Shown: positions 24,850 through 37,944, numbered from the stretch's first letter. The stretch is DNA of 64,000 nt from Eleusine coracana subsp. coracana (GCA_032690845.1 CM064427.1:10427501-10491500), one strand, 5' to 3'. Numbers and translations are program-made. The notes: a model not told the origin generated them from the sequence alone.

Positions 24850-26400
24850 TCCACACCCGGACAAACTCTACTCCTGAATCCTGATGTGGATCGTGGATAA
24901 TCTGTTGGGCGGGCGGTTGCGTCTCTGATGCACAAAGCCTAACGCGAGGACGGCGCCCAGAACTGGCAGCGAGCGATTGGGACTGGTCGAGGCCCGTCGC
25001 GTGGCGCGGTCGATCTTTTCCTGGCGTCCGTCCTGCCTCTGCCACTGCTAGTTCGTTCGCACTCGCCTCGCCACCCGTATCTCGCTTGTCCCACCCACTC
25101 GGAGGGCAGGCGGACGCTGGTCCAGAGATTGCTGGGGAATGCTGGGCGCGGGCTGCACCTGAGGCGTTGGGCGATTGCTCTCTCGGAAAGTCGGAATGGG
25201 TCCCCTAGACTAGACTGCGCGGCAAGATGGGCAAAAGGCATGTACTACAGTGTAACACGCGCTTCAGTAAAATTCACCGTTTTCTGCGGTTCCATACTTC
25301 CATTCCACATGCTGACGAGCTCTGAAGCCGGGCCGGGGTAGTTTTGGTTGCTTGGTAAACGTGTGATGTGAGAAATCAGAAATGTAATAATGGTGCTTTT
25401 ATCTCCAATATGCTCTAATGGAACCTTGCATCTCCCATACAACATATCTAACAACAAAGTAACAGACGATGAAGGAAAAAATTTTCGTCTCCCTCCATCT
25501 CGAACAACGTTACGAGAAGACGTGGAACCACGCGGCCCCGAAAAAGAAGGCAAACTTTACCGTAACCTAAGCGAAAAGTGTGGCAAATCAAGTACACTAG
25601 CTGTAGCTAGATACCGTGAGCATGATTCTTTTGTTAGGTAAACTTAGCACTTGGAGATTCCATTTTTGAATCAAATGCTCACTTGGGTGAATCTAGAAAT
25701 CGACCTCTCTGGTGTCACAACACAGACATTGTAAACCTCCAAGTTCAAGGCAGACGGACAAGTAGTTATTCCGTTTAATCCTGCTTGCCACTTACAACAA
25801 CTCGAAGTGACTGCCTACACACCGCGTGTTGCTTACGACAGAACTTTTTTTTATTTTGTTTGTTTGTTTGGGAGACTTGACTTCGAGACTTCATTTTTCA
25901 CCCCGAGTAAATCCCATTTGCTAACGACCTTGACTCCATGCCGGCCATGAAGAATCAAGTTCGGCGAGCCAAGCCTGCACAATGCGCATAGAATCAGAAA
26001 AAGGAAAGCCATCAACTTGACTGCGCGGCATGCGGACAAATTATTCTACTATGCTTCTTGCACACACCCTTTGGGAGCAAAGAGGGAGGTGCAGTGGCAG
26101 TCGAATGGCTGGGAGTTCAGAGATGAACCAGCGGGAAGGAAGTGAACAAACGTGATGTGAAGTAGCAGGTCCCAGCTCTCGCGAACAGGGATATTCAGGC
26201 ACGGTCCTCCAGGCTCCAGACCCAGCCCACTCTTTCCAGCTCGCTCAATCGGGTCAGCAAGGACGCCCTGAAACCAGGGGATGTGCTTGGGATTCTGACC
26301 TGTAGCCAAACATGTGGAATGTTTAGTGTACATTCCATGACCCTTGGGTGAGCGTGCGTGCTCTCTGAGCTTTCCATCCTCGTTTTCTTAAATTATTAAG
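24850..26400. other. Intergenic DNA, no gene recognised
   Basis: The stretch 24890-25240 is GC-rich and open in antisense frames, but shows no family I recognise. The remainder has short frames only. Confidence 0.4.
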
Positions 26401-26525
26401 TACTCCCTTTGTTTTTATTTTCTTATCATCCAGACAAGGGAGCTACCTAGTTCATTTTTGCATCAACAAAACCAAGATGCAAGGAAGTATCCCGTATACA
26501 TGTTTAGTTTGTGTTTCATTTGAAT

Positions 26526-26652
26526 TGTGATTTGGCATATTTTTCAATCAATGAAAGTATCCCCATCAAAATGACTGTAATTTGGCATATTTTTCAATCA
26601 ATAAAAGTATCCCCATCAAAATGACTGTAATTTGGCATATTTTTCAATCAAT
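26526..26652. repeat. 50-bp tandem repeat, about 2.5 copies
   Basis: TTTGGCATATTTTTCAATCA occurs at 26531, 26581 and 26631, exactly 50 bp apart. The units are nearly identical (one difference seen, ATGAAAG against ATAAAAG), which suggests a recent expansion. Confidence 0.9.
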
Positions 26653-26694
26653 AACAAAAAAAGCCATCTGAATAAAAAACATAAAAGTTTTACA

Positions 26695-26850
26695 AAAGTA
26701 TTTTTTTTCATTGTGCATTTAAAACATTACAAATGTTGATAATTTTTTTTTGAATTCCCTTTCAATGTTATAGGGAGAAGCAGATATTTGGTTTTAGTAT
26801 AAGAGCGTTCTTCCTTTTTCACAAGGGAGCTACCTAGTTCATTTTTGAAC
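26695..26850. repeat. Dispersed repeat, copy 1
   Basis: Shares AACATTACAAATGTTGATAA, GAATTCCCT and AAGAGCGTTCTTCCTT, in the same order and spacing, with 31860-31965. A non-coding dispersed element of unknown class; AACATTACAAATGTT is itself a near palindrome. Confidence 0.6.
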
Positions 26851-27301
26851 TAAGGAATTAATCTTATAACATCAATAAAACAAAAGCGGAGAATGTACTC
26901 CGTATAGATGTTTATCCTGGTTGAAGTACACGCAGGCACTGCGACTCAGCCCTCTCTTCGAGCTTAATGTTTTCCGACAGGTAAAATGGTTGGTGATCTG
27001 GGCATAAGGCGCTCTGCCGATTTGGTACGACGCTAGACATGGCTACACACACTTGGCCACGAGCTAGTTTGTGCGACTCTGAACAACCGAACTAACCTAC
27101 TAACCAGTAAGCCACTTTTAATTACTTTTTCAGTTGGATTCCAAACACAGTCGTGAAAAAAATACTTAGATAAACGATTTGACATATCTAGCAATTCATA
27201 TAGAGCTGGAGCCATGAAGACACAACAATAAAAAAGGCCTGTAGCGGCGGTTGGAAAGTCACTCTAGTGGCGGTTGGAAAGTCAATGTAACGGCGACCAG
27301 T

Positions 27302-28667
27302 TGTTGGTCGTATCTACGTACCCACTTATATACCATAAGAGGACGGTATACAGTTGTAGCTCTTTTTCCCTCAGAGTATTCTAAGGTTATCGAATCCACA
27401 GGGAACGAGCGGAACTAATACTATTGAAGGGTTACTAACAGATTGCAATGAGTTGGTTGGTGTGAATGATTACGGTGAGAAAGTGGAAGGTGAATGTTAT
27501 TGAAGAGGCAACAGGATAATGAAGGATTCTCTCCTTAGGATTGGTTCACTAGCATGCAACCTTATTCTTATCAACTCAAGTGATGACTCTAATATTCTAC
27601 AAGACATGGTGGTTTCGTTCACCCCGGCTGTCACTCCAGAGGCTATTAGCTCCCCACTGGTTTCTTGCACTATGTAATGGGCAGAAGTGTATTGGCCAAT
27701 ACACTAATAAAAATGATAGATAGATATGCAATAAGTTCATCATATAGATTAAATTCATCGAGAGAGTATCAACAAGCATGAGAGTTACATGACCAAATCC
27801 CCGCACCAGAGAAGAGAATATGAAACTACTCACTTATCCTTCCACTAGAAATAGCAGAGGGGTGAGAAATAGCGCTGGAACGCGCCTGAGCCGATCGGCG
27901 CAGGCGTTGCTCCGATCGGCGCGACCTCCCTTCTGGTGGATCTCGTCGATGTTGACGAACCTCCGTCGCCAATATCCTGGAACCCTAGTTTTAGTAACTG
28001 GTTCTCGCGATTGTCGTCTCCCCTTGGTCATCTTGGCTCTTGATAATTATCTTCCTTTTATACTCGACGAGATTAGGTCAACTTCCACCGACTCTGACTC
28101 ATACTGGGCTGGGCCTTCATCTTTTCTGGACCGGATCATGTTTTAGTCATCTTTTTCTCCTGCGTCGATCGGCGCATGGGCCGCGCCGATCGGCGCAAGC
28201 CGTGTCTTCTCTCGTTTCTTCTCCGAGTCGGTTCCTCTGTCTTCTACAGCTGCCATGTGGGCCTTTTCCTTCGAGATAAAGTCTTGTACTGCACGTCGAG
28301 ATCTTGAAATTCCATAAATCTTCTAGGCAAATATCTTCAAGTGTTTTACGCAGATAAACTTTCATAAACATGTGGAATGGGCCTCGGTCACTTCTGTAGG
28401 CCAAAACACCCTTGCCGATCGGCTCATGTACTGCACCGATCCCGATCGGCGCACTGGGCTTCTTCAGTGCTTTTCGTCGGTTCTGTACTCCTGTCCTCTC
28501 CAGCATCACTTTAATTGCAAATTTTACCTGTTTCTGTAATAAAGGTCCAAAACAACGCATATACAAATATATAGGTAATATCATAGTTAAATGGTCTAAA
28601 TTAGTATCAAGTATGCTCTAATTGAGATAATATTCGCATATAAAGGGGCACTTGGGAAGTGCCAACA
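27302..28667. repeat. Gypsy-type solo LTR, family B, copy 1
   Basis: Begins TGTTGG and ends CCAACA. From 27302 to about 28200 it matches 61655-62540 closely in direct orientation; that second copy is flanked by a polypurine tract, which identifies this as an LTR. No internal domain adjoins, and AGCGGCGGTT-type sequence lies on both sides (27237-27300, 28690-28910), so it looks like a solo LTR within another element. The flanking five bases (CCAGT, GCAGG) agree only partly. It contains several GCGCCGATCGGCGC-like palindromes. Confidence 0.6.
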
Positions 28668-28765
28668 GCAGGCCACCTCGCCGCTACGCAAACGCAGCTA
28701 CAAATATACGTTTGTAGCGGCGGGTGGTCTATCGCCTAAATAAACAGCTGCTACAAACATATTAT

Positions 28766-28901
28766 TAGCGGCGGTTGAAGATGTCAACCGCCGCTATTGT
28801 TAGCCATTCGTAGCGGCGATTGACATCATCAACCGCCGCTACTGTATCACAGATATTAATAGCCAACAGTAGCGGCGGTTGATAACATCAACTGCCGCTA
28901 C
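28766..28901. repeat. Three consecutive near-perfect hairpins (AGCGGCGGTTGA arms)
   Basis: Inverted repeats at 28766-28796, 28810-28842 and 28869-28901. Each has a 13-14 nt arm of the form (G)TAGCGGCGGTTGA, a loop of five bases and the complementary arm. Direct copies of the arm also occur at 28711-28730 and 27237-27300. Such clustered short repeats are usual in the subterminal regions of CACTA and similar DNA transposons, where transposase binds. The parent element is not defined here. Confidence 0.75.
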
Positions 28902-29331
28902 CTGTTATTTTCTAAAATTTTTTTAGCAAATATATAGAAATCACAAATTCTGCATCCACAGAAATTTACAAATCTTATCACAGATATTTATAACATCTCA
29001 TCAAAGATATTTACAATCTCATCACAGATATTTACATCTCATCATAGAATATATACAATATTGTCATCAAAATATTCAATCGAGCTTACAAAATATTTTA
29101 TATGAACTCTAATGCATAGTCATCATCTTTTTTCGACACATTAGACTCATATGGTGCTCTTGAACCAGCCTACTCACAAAGGGACCTATGTTTTGTTGCT
29201 AGTTCACTGTTTGAGTCAAAACACTTCCCTTCTGGACTAATTACCTCTCTCAACATAAAACGATAAAGAGAAGCTACAACTAGATACATGACATTTGTAC
29301 TCAAGTAAACACGTGATTCAGGCATTTGTCC

Positions 29332-29707
29332 CTTCCAACGCTCTAAGATCCTTAACTCGTACAACAACATATATCCGATATCCTAGGATATAGTCTATGT
29401 CGCCACACTAGCCTCACTTAGCCCGCTTTCATCATTGAGCATGGATCGATTGCCTACGTAGAATAGATAAATAGTACAGAGAGACAAGGAGAAGAATAGA
29501 AAATTCAAAATTTGCTCTCAATGCGGGTTGCCGAATCAACGGCCTTCCAACGCTCTAAGATCCTTGACTTGTATACCAGCATGTATCCAATATCCTAGGA
29601 TATGGTCCATGTCGCTATACTAGCCTCACTTGACCCCCTTTCATCATTGAGCATCGATCGCCTACGTAGAATAGATAAGTAGTACAGAGAGACAAGGAGA
29701 AGAATAG
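29332..29707. repeat. Direct duplication of about 165 bp
   Basis: CCTTCCAACGCTCTAAGATC starts two diverged copies, 29332-29502 and 29545-29707. Both continue through ATATCCTAGGATAT and end in AGTACAGAGAGACAAGGAGA. No coding frame. Confidence 0.8.
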
Positions 29708-29749
29708 AATAGGAACATCGCATAGGTATCATAAGCAAATATATTATAG

Positions 29750-30110
29750 GTCGCAAGTAATATGGCATATATATGACCGCAAGTAATATGGCATATATAT
29801 CATCATATATATCATAGTCAGCAAGCGTATGACAACAAATTAAATATATGGTAGAAAAATGGCAGTGACAACAGCAGCAGTGCACATATATATAGCAGAA
29901 AATGAACAACAACAGATATCACTAACAGATATCAGCAACAACAGATATTAACAACACAGCAAAATGAACCATATATATCACTAGCAGATATCAACAACAA
30001 CAGCAAGCTAAAAATCGACAACAAGTATATGACATATATATCATAACAACAGCAGCAGTGCACATATATATAGTAGAAAAATGAACATCAACGTTTGACA
30101 AGGATAAAAC
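29750..30110. repeat. AT-rich imperfect repeats with CAACAACAG and GCATATATAT words
   Basis: Low-complexity stretch with many copies of ATATATAT, AACAACAG and CAGATATC. The segment CAGCAGCAGTGCACATATAT occurs at about 29872 and 30049. Possibly internal DNA of a decayed transposon; no protein. Confidence 0.5.
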
Positions 30111-30199
30111 AGGAGATGATGGATACACACCAAATTGCTAGAGCTACAATCAGAAGAAAGAAAATAAATGAATGATGCACACCGAAAGAGTGAGATGGC

Positions 30200-32852
30200 T
30201 TGGTCACTTGAGAAGCAACCAATATGATATGTGCGCCTAAGTAGGATGTACGTGCTTGGCTAGACTCGTCTTAGCTTATTACAAAATTTGCTCGGCTCGG
30301 TTCGACTTGTAGATAACTGAGCTAAGAACTTGACTCGACTCAGCTTGACAGTCAGCTCGACCTAGCTCGTTAGTTTTGTATATCGAATAATTCAAATACT
30401 AGATTCTAACAAGATGAAACATGTTAGCATAAAACAAGTAAGACATTAGATATATACTTAATACAATAGCTATGAATATAGATAAATTTAAAATAGGTCT
30501 TAAAATGGTTGAGTATTAGCATAAAGTTTAATATTCTGTTGCTATTAATTAAACCTTAGTTCTTATGAGCCTTTTAGAGCTCAACTCGTCTCGCTAACTT
30601 GAAACGCTACATTCGAGTTGTGTTTTTTTTTCTAGACATTAGAACATAATCATTAGTTTATTTTCGAACTAGTTATCTGTCCTAATATGAACACAAAACA
30701 ATTAAAAAGGTAGCAGTAGTATGTAGTAACATGACTGTATATACAGATTTCTCAACAACAAAAGCAATGATTTTTCGTTCCATAAGCTGCCATTTTCATA
30801 GTCCCTCCTACCTTTTTAAAAGCCAAACCACGATGCAAGCATGTAATTAGATGGACCGGCAAAAATTCTCTTGGCCGTATTCGCAGTCGTGTCTGCATTT
30901 TCATCTCAGGGGGCCAGCGGCTGTCATCATCATCCGTGCCGCCTCCTCATCGCTGCTGCTCACGCTTTTGCTCCTCTTTTCCAATCACTTTGCCCCCCCC
31001 CCCTCCCCCCCCCCCCCCCCCACACACACCTTTGCCAACTCTTTTATTCTAGAGAATCCCTCAAAGGTGGCTTTTGCAAAAAATAGCCCCAGAACGTCGT
31101 CCCAGCTTCCGATAAAGCTGCGAATTTCTTTATGGGTCGAATGATGGGTACCAGCAGGCAGTTACTGGGTTAATTATTTACGAAAAGAATCACAATCACA
31201 GCTCCAAAGCCATGTTACATGCCGTTCTAGATGTTGGTGATCTAATAAAACATGACGACTAGGAAAAATAGTGCTAGAAGAATGACATCATGTCCTCCCC
31301 CATATCGTCATATGAGACTTCAATTTTCCTTCTTTGCTCCTTCAACTATCAAAATATGCTGCAAATCATCCTATTGATAAGCAATGTTTAGCATAATCTA
31401 GTGGCTCTAACAAAATTCATAGTCTCTTTAGAGCTACTTCTATCTAACTTCAAAATTTTACTAGATGTGTATGGATTAATGATCCTTGATTAAATCGTGT
31501 TGATCTGTTCTAGGTAAATAAATAAAATTCTAAAACACTTTATTTTATCATATAAACTCGAAACCTGTATAGATTTCAGAGCATAAGTTGTGCCAAACAA
31601 ATTAATAGTTTCTGATATAGTTTTCAAATGATTTGGCTCATATGTGTAGTAAGAGGACCCACGTAGCAAATCACACCAAACTTTCTTTTCTTCCCCTCGC
31701 CTCCTCGCCTGCTTTTCTGATGTCCATGTAGAGGCACACAAGTAAGGTCCTATTTAGAAACTACACTTTTTTTGCCAATAGAAAGCTACCCTTATTTAGA
31801 AGCAAGGAAGAACCTTAAAAAGCTAATCAGTAATATTACTATTACTCTGTCCTAAAGTTTTTTATTTGTGCCTTTAAAACATTACAAATGTTGATAAAAA
31901 TTTTCTGAATTCCCTCTCAATGTCTGACTTTAGTATATAAGAGCGTTCTTCCTTCTTCACAAAAAAATAATTGCAGATGTATATTTGATCCATTCTAAAA
32001 CTGTAACTGAGCAACATCACATATTATATTTTTTTTGAGACAAAACATTATCTTTAGATGTATAACACATTGAGCAGAAGGCCTTAATAAGCCGGGATAA
32101 TGATAGAAATATTTCCCATTGAATCATCCTTGCGCATCCTATCATTTGCTTGTGTCAACCAAGAAATGGCCACGAAGAAAGAAAAAAACTACTTTGTTAT
32201 AAAGTAAATTTTTAATTTATCCCTTCTTTTTGCCTTTTGTAATATTTTCCCTGAAAAAGCTTCAGAAACTTGAAATTTGGCAGAAGGGCAGATAACCAGG
32301 GGAAAGGATTCTAGGGGAGCCTTCCATTTTCTTTGTCACGTTAATAGGAAAGCGATAACCAAGTATTAAATTTCCGTTTTTGTCCACTCGCTTTCCTTTC
32401 CTCTGCTTAGATTTCCTCACAAACTCCAAGAACGAAATGGAAATAAATCGACCTGTGGAAAGAAATTTTATCCATTGTTTTTTCGTCCCGGTTTGCTATG
32501 CCAGCCAACGCCGGGCTCAGGTGGCAGGAGCGTTTGTTCCCTCCCTTCCCTTCCCTTTTGTGCTTTTGCGTGCTGCCGGAGCGCAAGCATCTTCTTTTGT
32601 GTCATTGGCCTCTGACAGGGCCCCAGGCGGTGTGCCTAGCCTCCCCCTGCCGCACTGCCGTCTCGGTTTTGCCAGTTTTTCTCTCTCTGCGTGTTTTAGA
32701 GGAGAGAGAAGGCTGCACTGCCACTGCCACCACCTGCATGCTTTTCTTGGCCTCACGCTTCTTCCATGTTTGAGCACACATCACACGCAGCAGGCCAGTA
32801 CAAGCACCCTCTCTCTCCCCTCACTTCCTTGGGCGTGGCAAGTCCTTCGGCA
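30200..32852. other. Intergenic region between repeats and the NIK-like gene
   Basis: 30240-30610 carries GCTCGGCTCGG and AACTCGTCTCG words, like a decayed fold-back element. 30993-31021 is a C-run (11 C, T, 17 C) followed by CACACACAC; the minus strand is therefore G-rich. 31860-31965 is copy 2 of the dispersed repeat at 26695. From about 32480 the sequence becomes GC-richer and leads into the kinase gene 5' leader. No other gene seen. Confidence 0.5.
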
Positions 32853-32969
32853 ATGGAGGCGCCTCCGTCTTCTTCTTCCCCGTCCCTGTTGCTCCTCCTC
32901 CTCCTGCTCGTCTCCCCTTCATCTTCGTCTGCCGTCCTCTCCCCCAAGGGCGTCAACTACGAAGGTTTT

Positions 32970-33008
<39 letters not shown>

Positions 33009-36000
33009 TTTGCAGTCGTTCTCTTTTAGATGAAACATAACTTCTCCTTCTGTTTTGGTTATTCGGTCCTGCTAGTGGTGGTTGTCTCTCTTTCTTGCAT
33101 TGGTTTGTGCTGAATTCTGTGATATGGTACTGGCAGTGCAAGCTCTGATGGCGATCAAGGACCTCCTCAAAGATCCCCATGGCGTGTTCAAGGCCTGGGA
33201 CATAAACTCTGTGGATCCCTGCAGCTGGGCTATGGTCACTTGCTCACCAGATAGTTCTGTCACTGGACTGTAAGAATCGACATCTCCTCCCTCCTTATCC
33301 GTTCCTAGCACAAAATCAAGTTCACCGTATTTCCATTATTCCCAATGTTCTTACCATAGTTCTGAGTTTGTTTGATGGTTTGGCAGGGAAGCCCCAAGTA
33401 AGAATCTCTCCGGCACGCTCTCCCCAAGCATAGGAAACCTGACCAATATTGAGACTGTGTGAGTGTTCTTTCTTCCTCTCACGAATGACGATGGCCTTGT
33501 GATTGTTTGCCTCATTGCCTGTTCTGTGTTGATTGTTCCTTTTTGACTTGGAAGGTTTCTCTCTGTTTTCCCTATTGCAGTCTCCTGCAGAACAACGATA
33601 TAACCGGGCCAATACCAACAGAGATTGGCAAGCTTGCAACGCTCAAGACCCTTGATCTCTCCAGCAACCACCTGTATGGCGAAATCCCCACCTCTGTGGG
33701 CCACCTTGAAAGCCTCCAGTACTTGTGAGTGTAGTGTAGCTGCAAAACAGTAGACGCCACTTATTAATGCTGTTCTTCGGCACATTGAATAGTTTTTGTC
33801 CTCAGTCTTGCTAAGCTGGGTTCAATGCAATGTGTTGCAGGAGGCTCAACAACAACACCCTGTCTGGTCCATTCCCCTCGGCATCAGCTAATTTATCCCA
33901 ACTTGTTTTCCTGTCAGTATTTCTTCACTTTTGTGTTCTTGTTTGGCCTTTGAATTTTATTTTTTGAATTTTCTTTTGAACCAGGAATTTCATTTTTTGA
34001 ATTGTACTCATTGCAATCCTGTCTTTCAGAGACTTATCATATAATAACCTTAGTGGTCCAATACCAGGATCTTTGGCAAGAACATTCAAGTAAGGCTTCA
34101 TTCTTGCTTGTTCTTCCCTACTACATTCAAGATCATATTTTTAAATATGAAATTGGATCTTGAAGGTTTCTCTTCTGTTGATTTCTTGCAGCATAGTTGG
34201 GAATCCTCTCATATGTGGAACGAGTATGGAGAAAGATTGTTACGGCACTGCGCCAATGCCAGTGTCCTACAATCTGACTAGCTCACAGGGTGCTGTACCG
34301 CCGGCAAAATCCAAAAGCCACAAGTTTGCAGTTGCATTTGGTTCTGCCATTGGTTGCATCAGCTTCCTTTTCCTTGCTGCTGGATTTCTCTTCTGGTGGA
34401 GGAACCGTCGAAACCGCCAGATCCTTTTCCATGTCGACGGTAAGCAAACCTCAATGTTCACTTGTAGTCTATGCGTCATTTGGTACCTAGACAAAGTAAT
34501 GACAACTATTGATGAACTACTGCTTATTCCCGGAATGCAATGCTTTGCCCATTGCAGACCAACACATGGAAAACGTTAGCCTTGGAAACGTGAAGCGGTT
34601 CCAGTTCAGGGAGCTTCAGTCCGCAACAGACAATTTCAGCAGCAAAAACATACTAGGTAAAGGCGGCTTTGGAAACGTTTACAGAGGGCAGCTCCCTGAT
34701 GGAACTCTTGTGGCCGTCAAGCGACTGAAGGATGGCAATGCTGCTGGCGGGGAGGCACAGTTCCAGACTGAAGTTGAGATGATCAGCTTGGCACTGCACA
34801 GGAACCTCCTCAGGCTCTATGGATTTTGCATGACTGCTACAGAGAGGCTACTGGTCTATCCATACATGTCAAATGGAAGCGTCGCATCGCGTCTGAAAGG
34901 TAAATTTTCCCACTTAAAGATTCCAATATGCTCAATGATTAAATCCTTTATTGCTGGCGTAGCTTCGTTTGTCAGTAAACCAAGTGGAACAAGTGCAGCT
35001 TGCACTAGCGCAGTACAAATTCTCAGAATCTCAGACAATTCTTTTTTTCTAATCATAACGTGCCAAAAAGAATGGTGTTGAATTGAAAAGTTGCAACATG
35101 ACAAGCCGAATTCGGAAAAAAGATTTGGAATTGGGTTCTTCTTTTATTGGGCAATATTTTTGACACCACAAAAGCATATGATTCCTATCAAGGCAAATCT
35201 TCACTTTATTCCTGTGTGATCACTGCAGGGAAGCCACCTTTGGACTGGATGACCAGGAAGAGGATAGCCCTTGGGGCAGGGAGAGGGTTACTGTACCTGC
35301 ACGAGCAGTGTGACCCCAAGATCATTCATAGGGACGTCAAGGCAGCCAACATACTCCTGGATGAATACTGTGAGGCGATCGTCGGCGACTTCGGTCTTGC
35401 CAAGCTTCTCGATCACCGGGATTCACATGTCACCACTGCAGTGAGGGGCACAGTTGGCCACATTGCGCCTGAGTACCTCAGCACTGGCCAGTCTTCTGAG
35501 AAGACTGATGTTTTCGGCTTCGGCATCCTGCTGCTGGAACTGATCACTGGGCAGACCGCGCTGGAGTTCGGTAAATCAGCAAACCAGAAGGGAGCCATGC
35601 TGGATTGGGTAAGAAAAAATCTACAAGCGTCATGTGACTCGGGAAAAAAAACAAAGAATTTATCAATAAGCAACCTTTCAGAATCATGTTTAAACAAGCA
35701 ACTAATGCATTGTTTGCTGATCAGGTGAAAAAAATGCACCAGGAGAAGAAGCTGGACGTGCTGGTGGACACCGGCCTGAAGGGCGGCTACGACAGGATCG
35801 AGCTGGAGGAGATGGTGCAGGTTGCGCTGCTGTGCACGCAGTACCTCCCTGTCCACCGGCCGAAGATGTCGGAGGTGGTACGGATGCTGGAGGGCGATGG
35901 GCTCGCGGAGCGGTGGGAGGCGTCGCAGCGCGCAGACTCGCACAAGTTCAAGGTGCCGGACTTCACCTTCAGCCGGTGCTATTCCGACCTCACCGACGAC

Positions 36001-36045
36001 TCGTCGCTGCTGGTGCAGGCCGTCGAGCTCTCCGGGCCGAGATGA
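32853..36045 (+). CDS. NIK-type LRR receptor-like kinase (LRR-RLK subfamily II)
   Basis: Plasma-membrane receptor kinase of the SERK/NIK group (NSP-interacting kinase class), which act as co-receptors and antiviral signalling kinases. Join 32853-32964, 33137-33269, 33387-33458, 33581-33724, 33841-33912, 34030-34089, 34192-34439, 34558-34899, 35229-35608, 35725-36045; 627 residues. Leucine-rich signal peptide; N-cap with DPCSWAMVTC; about five LRRs split by 72-nt exons; Cys pair in the juxtamembrane part; transmembrane helix (ASFSLLL-type region encoded near 34350-34400); kinase with GKGGFGNVYRG, VAVKRLKD, HRDVKAANILLD, DFGLAKLLDH, the TTAVRGTVGHIAPEYLSTGQ activation loop, and C-terminal YSDLTDDSSLLVQAVELSGP, a NIK signature. 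All catalytic residues are present; it is an RD kinase. Every intron is GT-AG. Looks functional. Confidence 0.93.
32971..33006. repeat. (CT)n microsatellite in kinase intron 1
   Basis: About 18 uninterrupted CT units directly after the first donor site; likely polymorphic in length. Confidence 0.9.
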
Positions 36046-37758
36046 TCACCGATAAAACCGGCAGCAGCAGTTGCATCTGTACAGCTTGAGGAATGAGGAT
36101 TGATGAACATCTTGTATAGATTGGGCAATAAATTAATCCATATAGTGAAGTATCTAGAGAAGTGTATTAGATGAATTGTACAAAAAGAAAGAACATAAGG
36201 TTTGTACTGTATGAATATTTACAGATTAGTAGCTGACGCAATAAAACTTGTAAATGAGCCTGTCTTTAAGCTGAAAGATTTCCGCATGCCGTGGCTGCTC
36301 TTTCGCTACTGTCTCACTCTGTCTGCTCTCCTTGCTTTACATTTTCAGTATGCAGCAGGGTGCCAGTCTGCCAGATTGTTGCGTGAAATATTTCTGTACA
36401 AATGTAATTTTTTCTTCAGAAAAAAACTTGCCGGGAGGGGCTCTACCGGTAACTACATCGGTAACCAAACCGATGACGGCCGTCAAGCCAAAGATTCGCG
36501 CCACGGCCTTAATCAAACCAGAGTGACGTGGCAGGCCAAGACCATGCCACCTCACCAGTTGACGGCAGCGGCGGGAAATGATTGTCCGGTATGTTCCTTC
36601 ACTCTCTTCTATGTGCGCTCATGACGCAATCTGTTTGACGAAATGCGTTCGACAATACCACACGTTCTATTGACATGATCTGTATAAATTCAACTTGTTA
36701 TTATATTTTTTTCTCACTCTCAATACACAGAACGGCATGAGCGCGTGCTCCCAGGCAAGGCGACGGCTTCCACCATGGCTGTATGAGTCGACGCCTTCTC
36801 TTCGTGATCAAGTGAGAAACCCATACTAACCTGCTTCTCTGCTACGCCTCCCGTCAGCTGTACCCCGCGACGTCCGTTCGGCATACCTTGCCTCCTGCTG
36901 TGCCGAGCTGTATCAGCCGGTTACCAGAGAAAACGCCCTGCGTTAATTACAGCACCTGCTGCTGGAGGTTTTTTTTTTTTGAACCTGCCGCTAGAGCTTG
37001 TCACTAGCCAGACCAGGGAAAGAAGATACATTGGGAAATGAAGCTTGCATTGGCTTGGGGACGGTTGGCACTGAATCTAGCTCGAGAAAAATGGGTGAGC
37101 AATCCTAAAGGTTAATTAGATACATGCCATCATAACTTTGCCTATTTTGAAATATACCATTACAATTCACGAAATTGGTTCAGTGTCATTCATCAATAGT
37201 TCCACTTATTTTAAAATAAAAATTTGGTCAATTTTGCCATCGTCTTCCTCCCTGGCTCACACCTCTCCCCATATCCACACAAGCTCTAAAGCCAGAGTCC
37301 AATTCTGGTGACTCCATCGCAACGGAAAGAAGCACTTTGATGTGTGGATTTGATCGTGGTGCATTAGGAACGGCTGAATTTTGGCAACCGTGGCGTTTTC
37401 TTTAGGCTGGATTCTAGCCTTATCCGAGTTCTACGAGTCATGGTGCAGCACTAACTCTGCGCCCTAACAAGTATACGTGTGCCCGCGTTCCACTGGTTTC
37501 ATAAATAGTAGTGGTATATTTCAAAACTAGTAAATTTACAATGATATAGAATCTAATTAACCCTACTTATTACTTCAATAACTATGGAGTAAAATAGACA
37601 TCTCCTGTAAATAGTCTACGTAACCTCTTAATCTTTAATTTGATGTGTTTAACAACCTAGTTCCTCTAAACTGATCCACACTTTTATGGTTGTTTACAAA
37701 TCCTGGATTTGTGACATGGAGCCAACTTTAGATGGTTTTGCTGATTTGACAGGCCACA
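36046..37758. other. 3' flank of kinase gene and intergenic DNA
   Basis: AATAAATTAATCC at about 36127 is a plausible polyadenylation region. The remainder has no exon-like frame; 36430-36600 is GC-richer with ACCGGTAAC and CGGTAACC words but no recognised protein. Confidence 0.4.
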
Positions 37759-37936
37759 CAGTGGGGGAGCCACAGGGAGTGCTGCCCGTGCTGCAGCACC
37801 TACTTGTGCACCAAAACGTCAATTTATGCAATTATAAAGTTAAAAAATTGATAGACAAATAATCTAACTATAAGTCTAATGACCTGTTCAACAAGAGTTT
37901 AGCACGCCCTTGGGTCCATTGCTGGCTCCGCCCATG
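37759..37936. mobile_element. hAT-type MITE with perfect 8-bp target duplication
   Basis: Left end CAGTGGGGGAGCCA; right end, reverse complemented, CATGGGCGGAGCCA, the common plant hAT pattern CAGTGGCGGAGCCA. It is flanked exactly by AGGCCACA at 37751-37758 and 37937-37944, the 8-bp duplication expected for hAT. 178 bp, non-coding. Confidence 0.88.
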
Positions 37937-37944
37937 AGGCCACA

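Noticed and set aside
28162..28196. CRISPR-like or operator array reading of the GCGCCGATCGGCGC motifs
   Set aside because: Irregular spacing, eukaryotic LTR context and degraded copies; treated as a repeat-family motif.
32380..33033. 217-codon frame overlapping the start of the kinase gene
   Set aside because: Runs in another phase through leader, exon 1 and the CT microsatellite; not a protein family.
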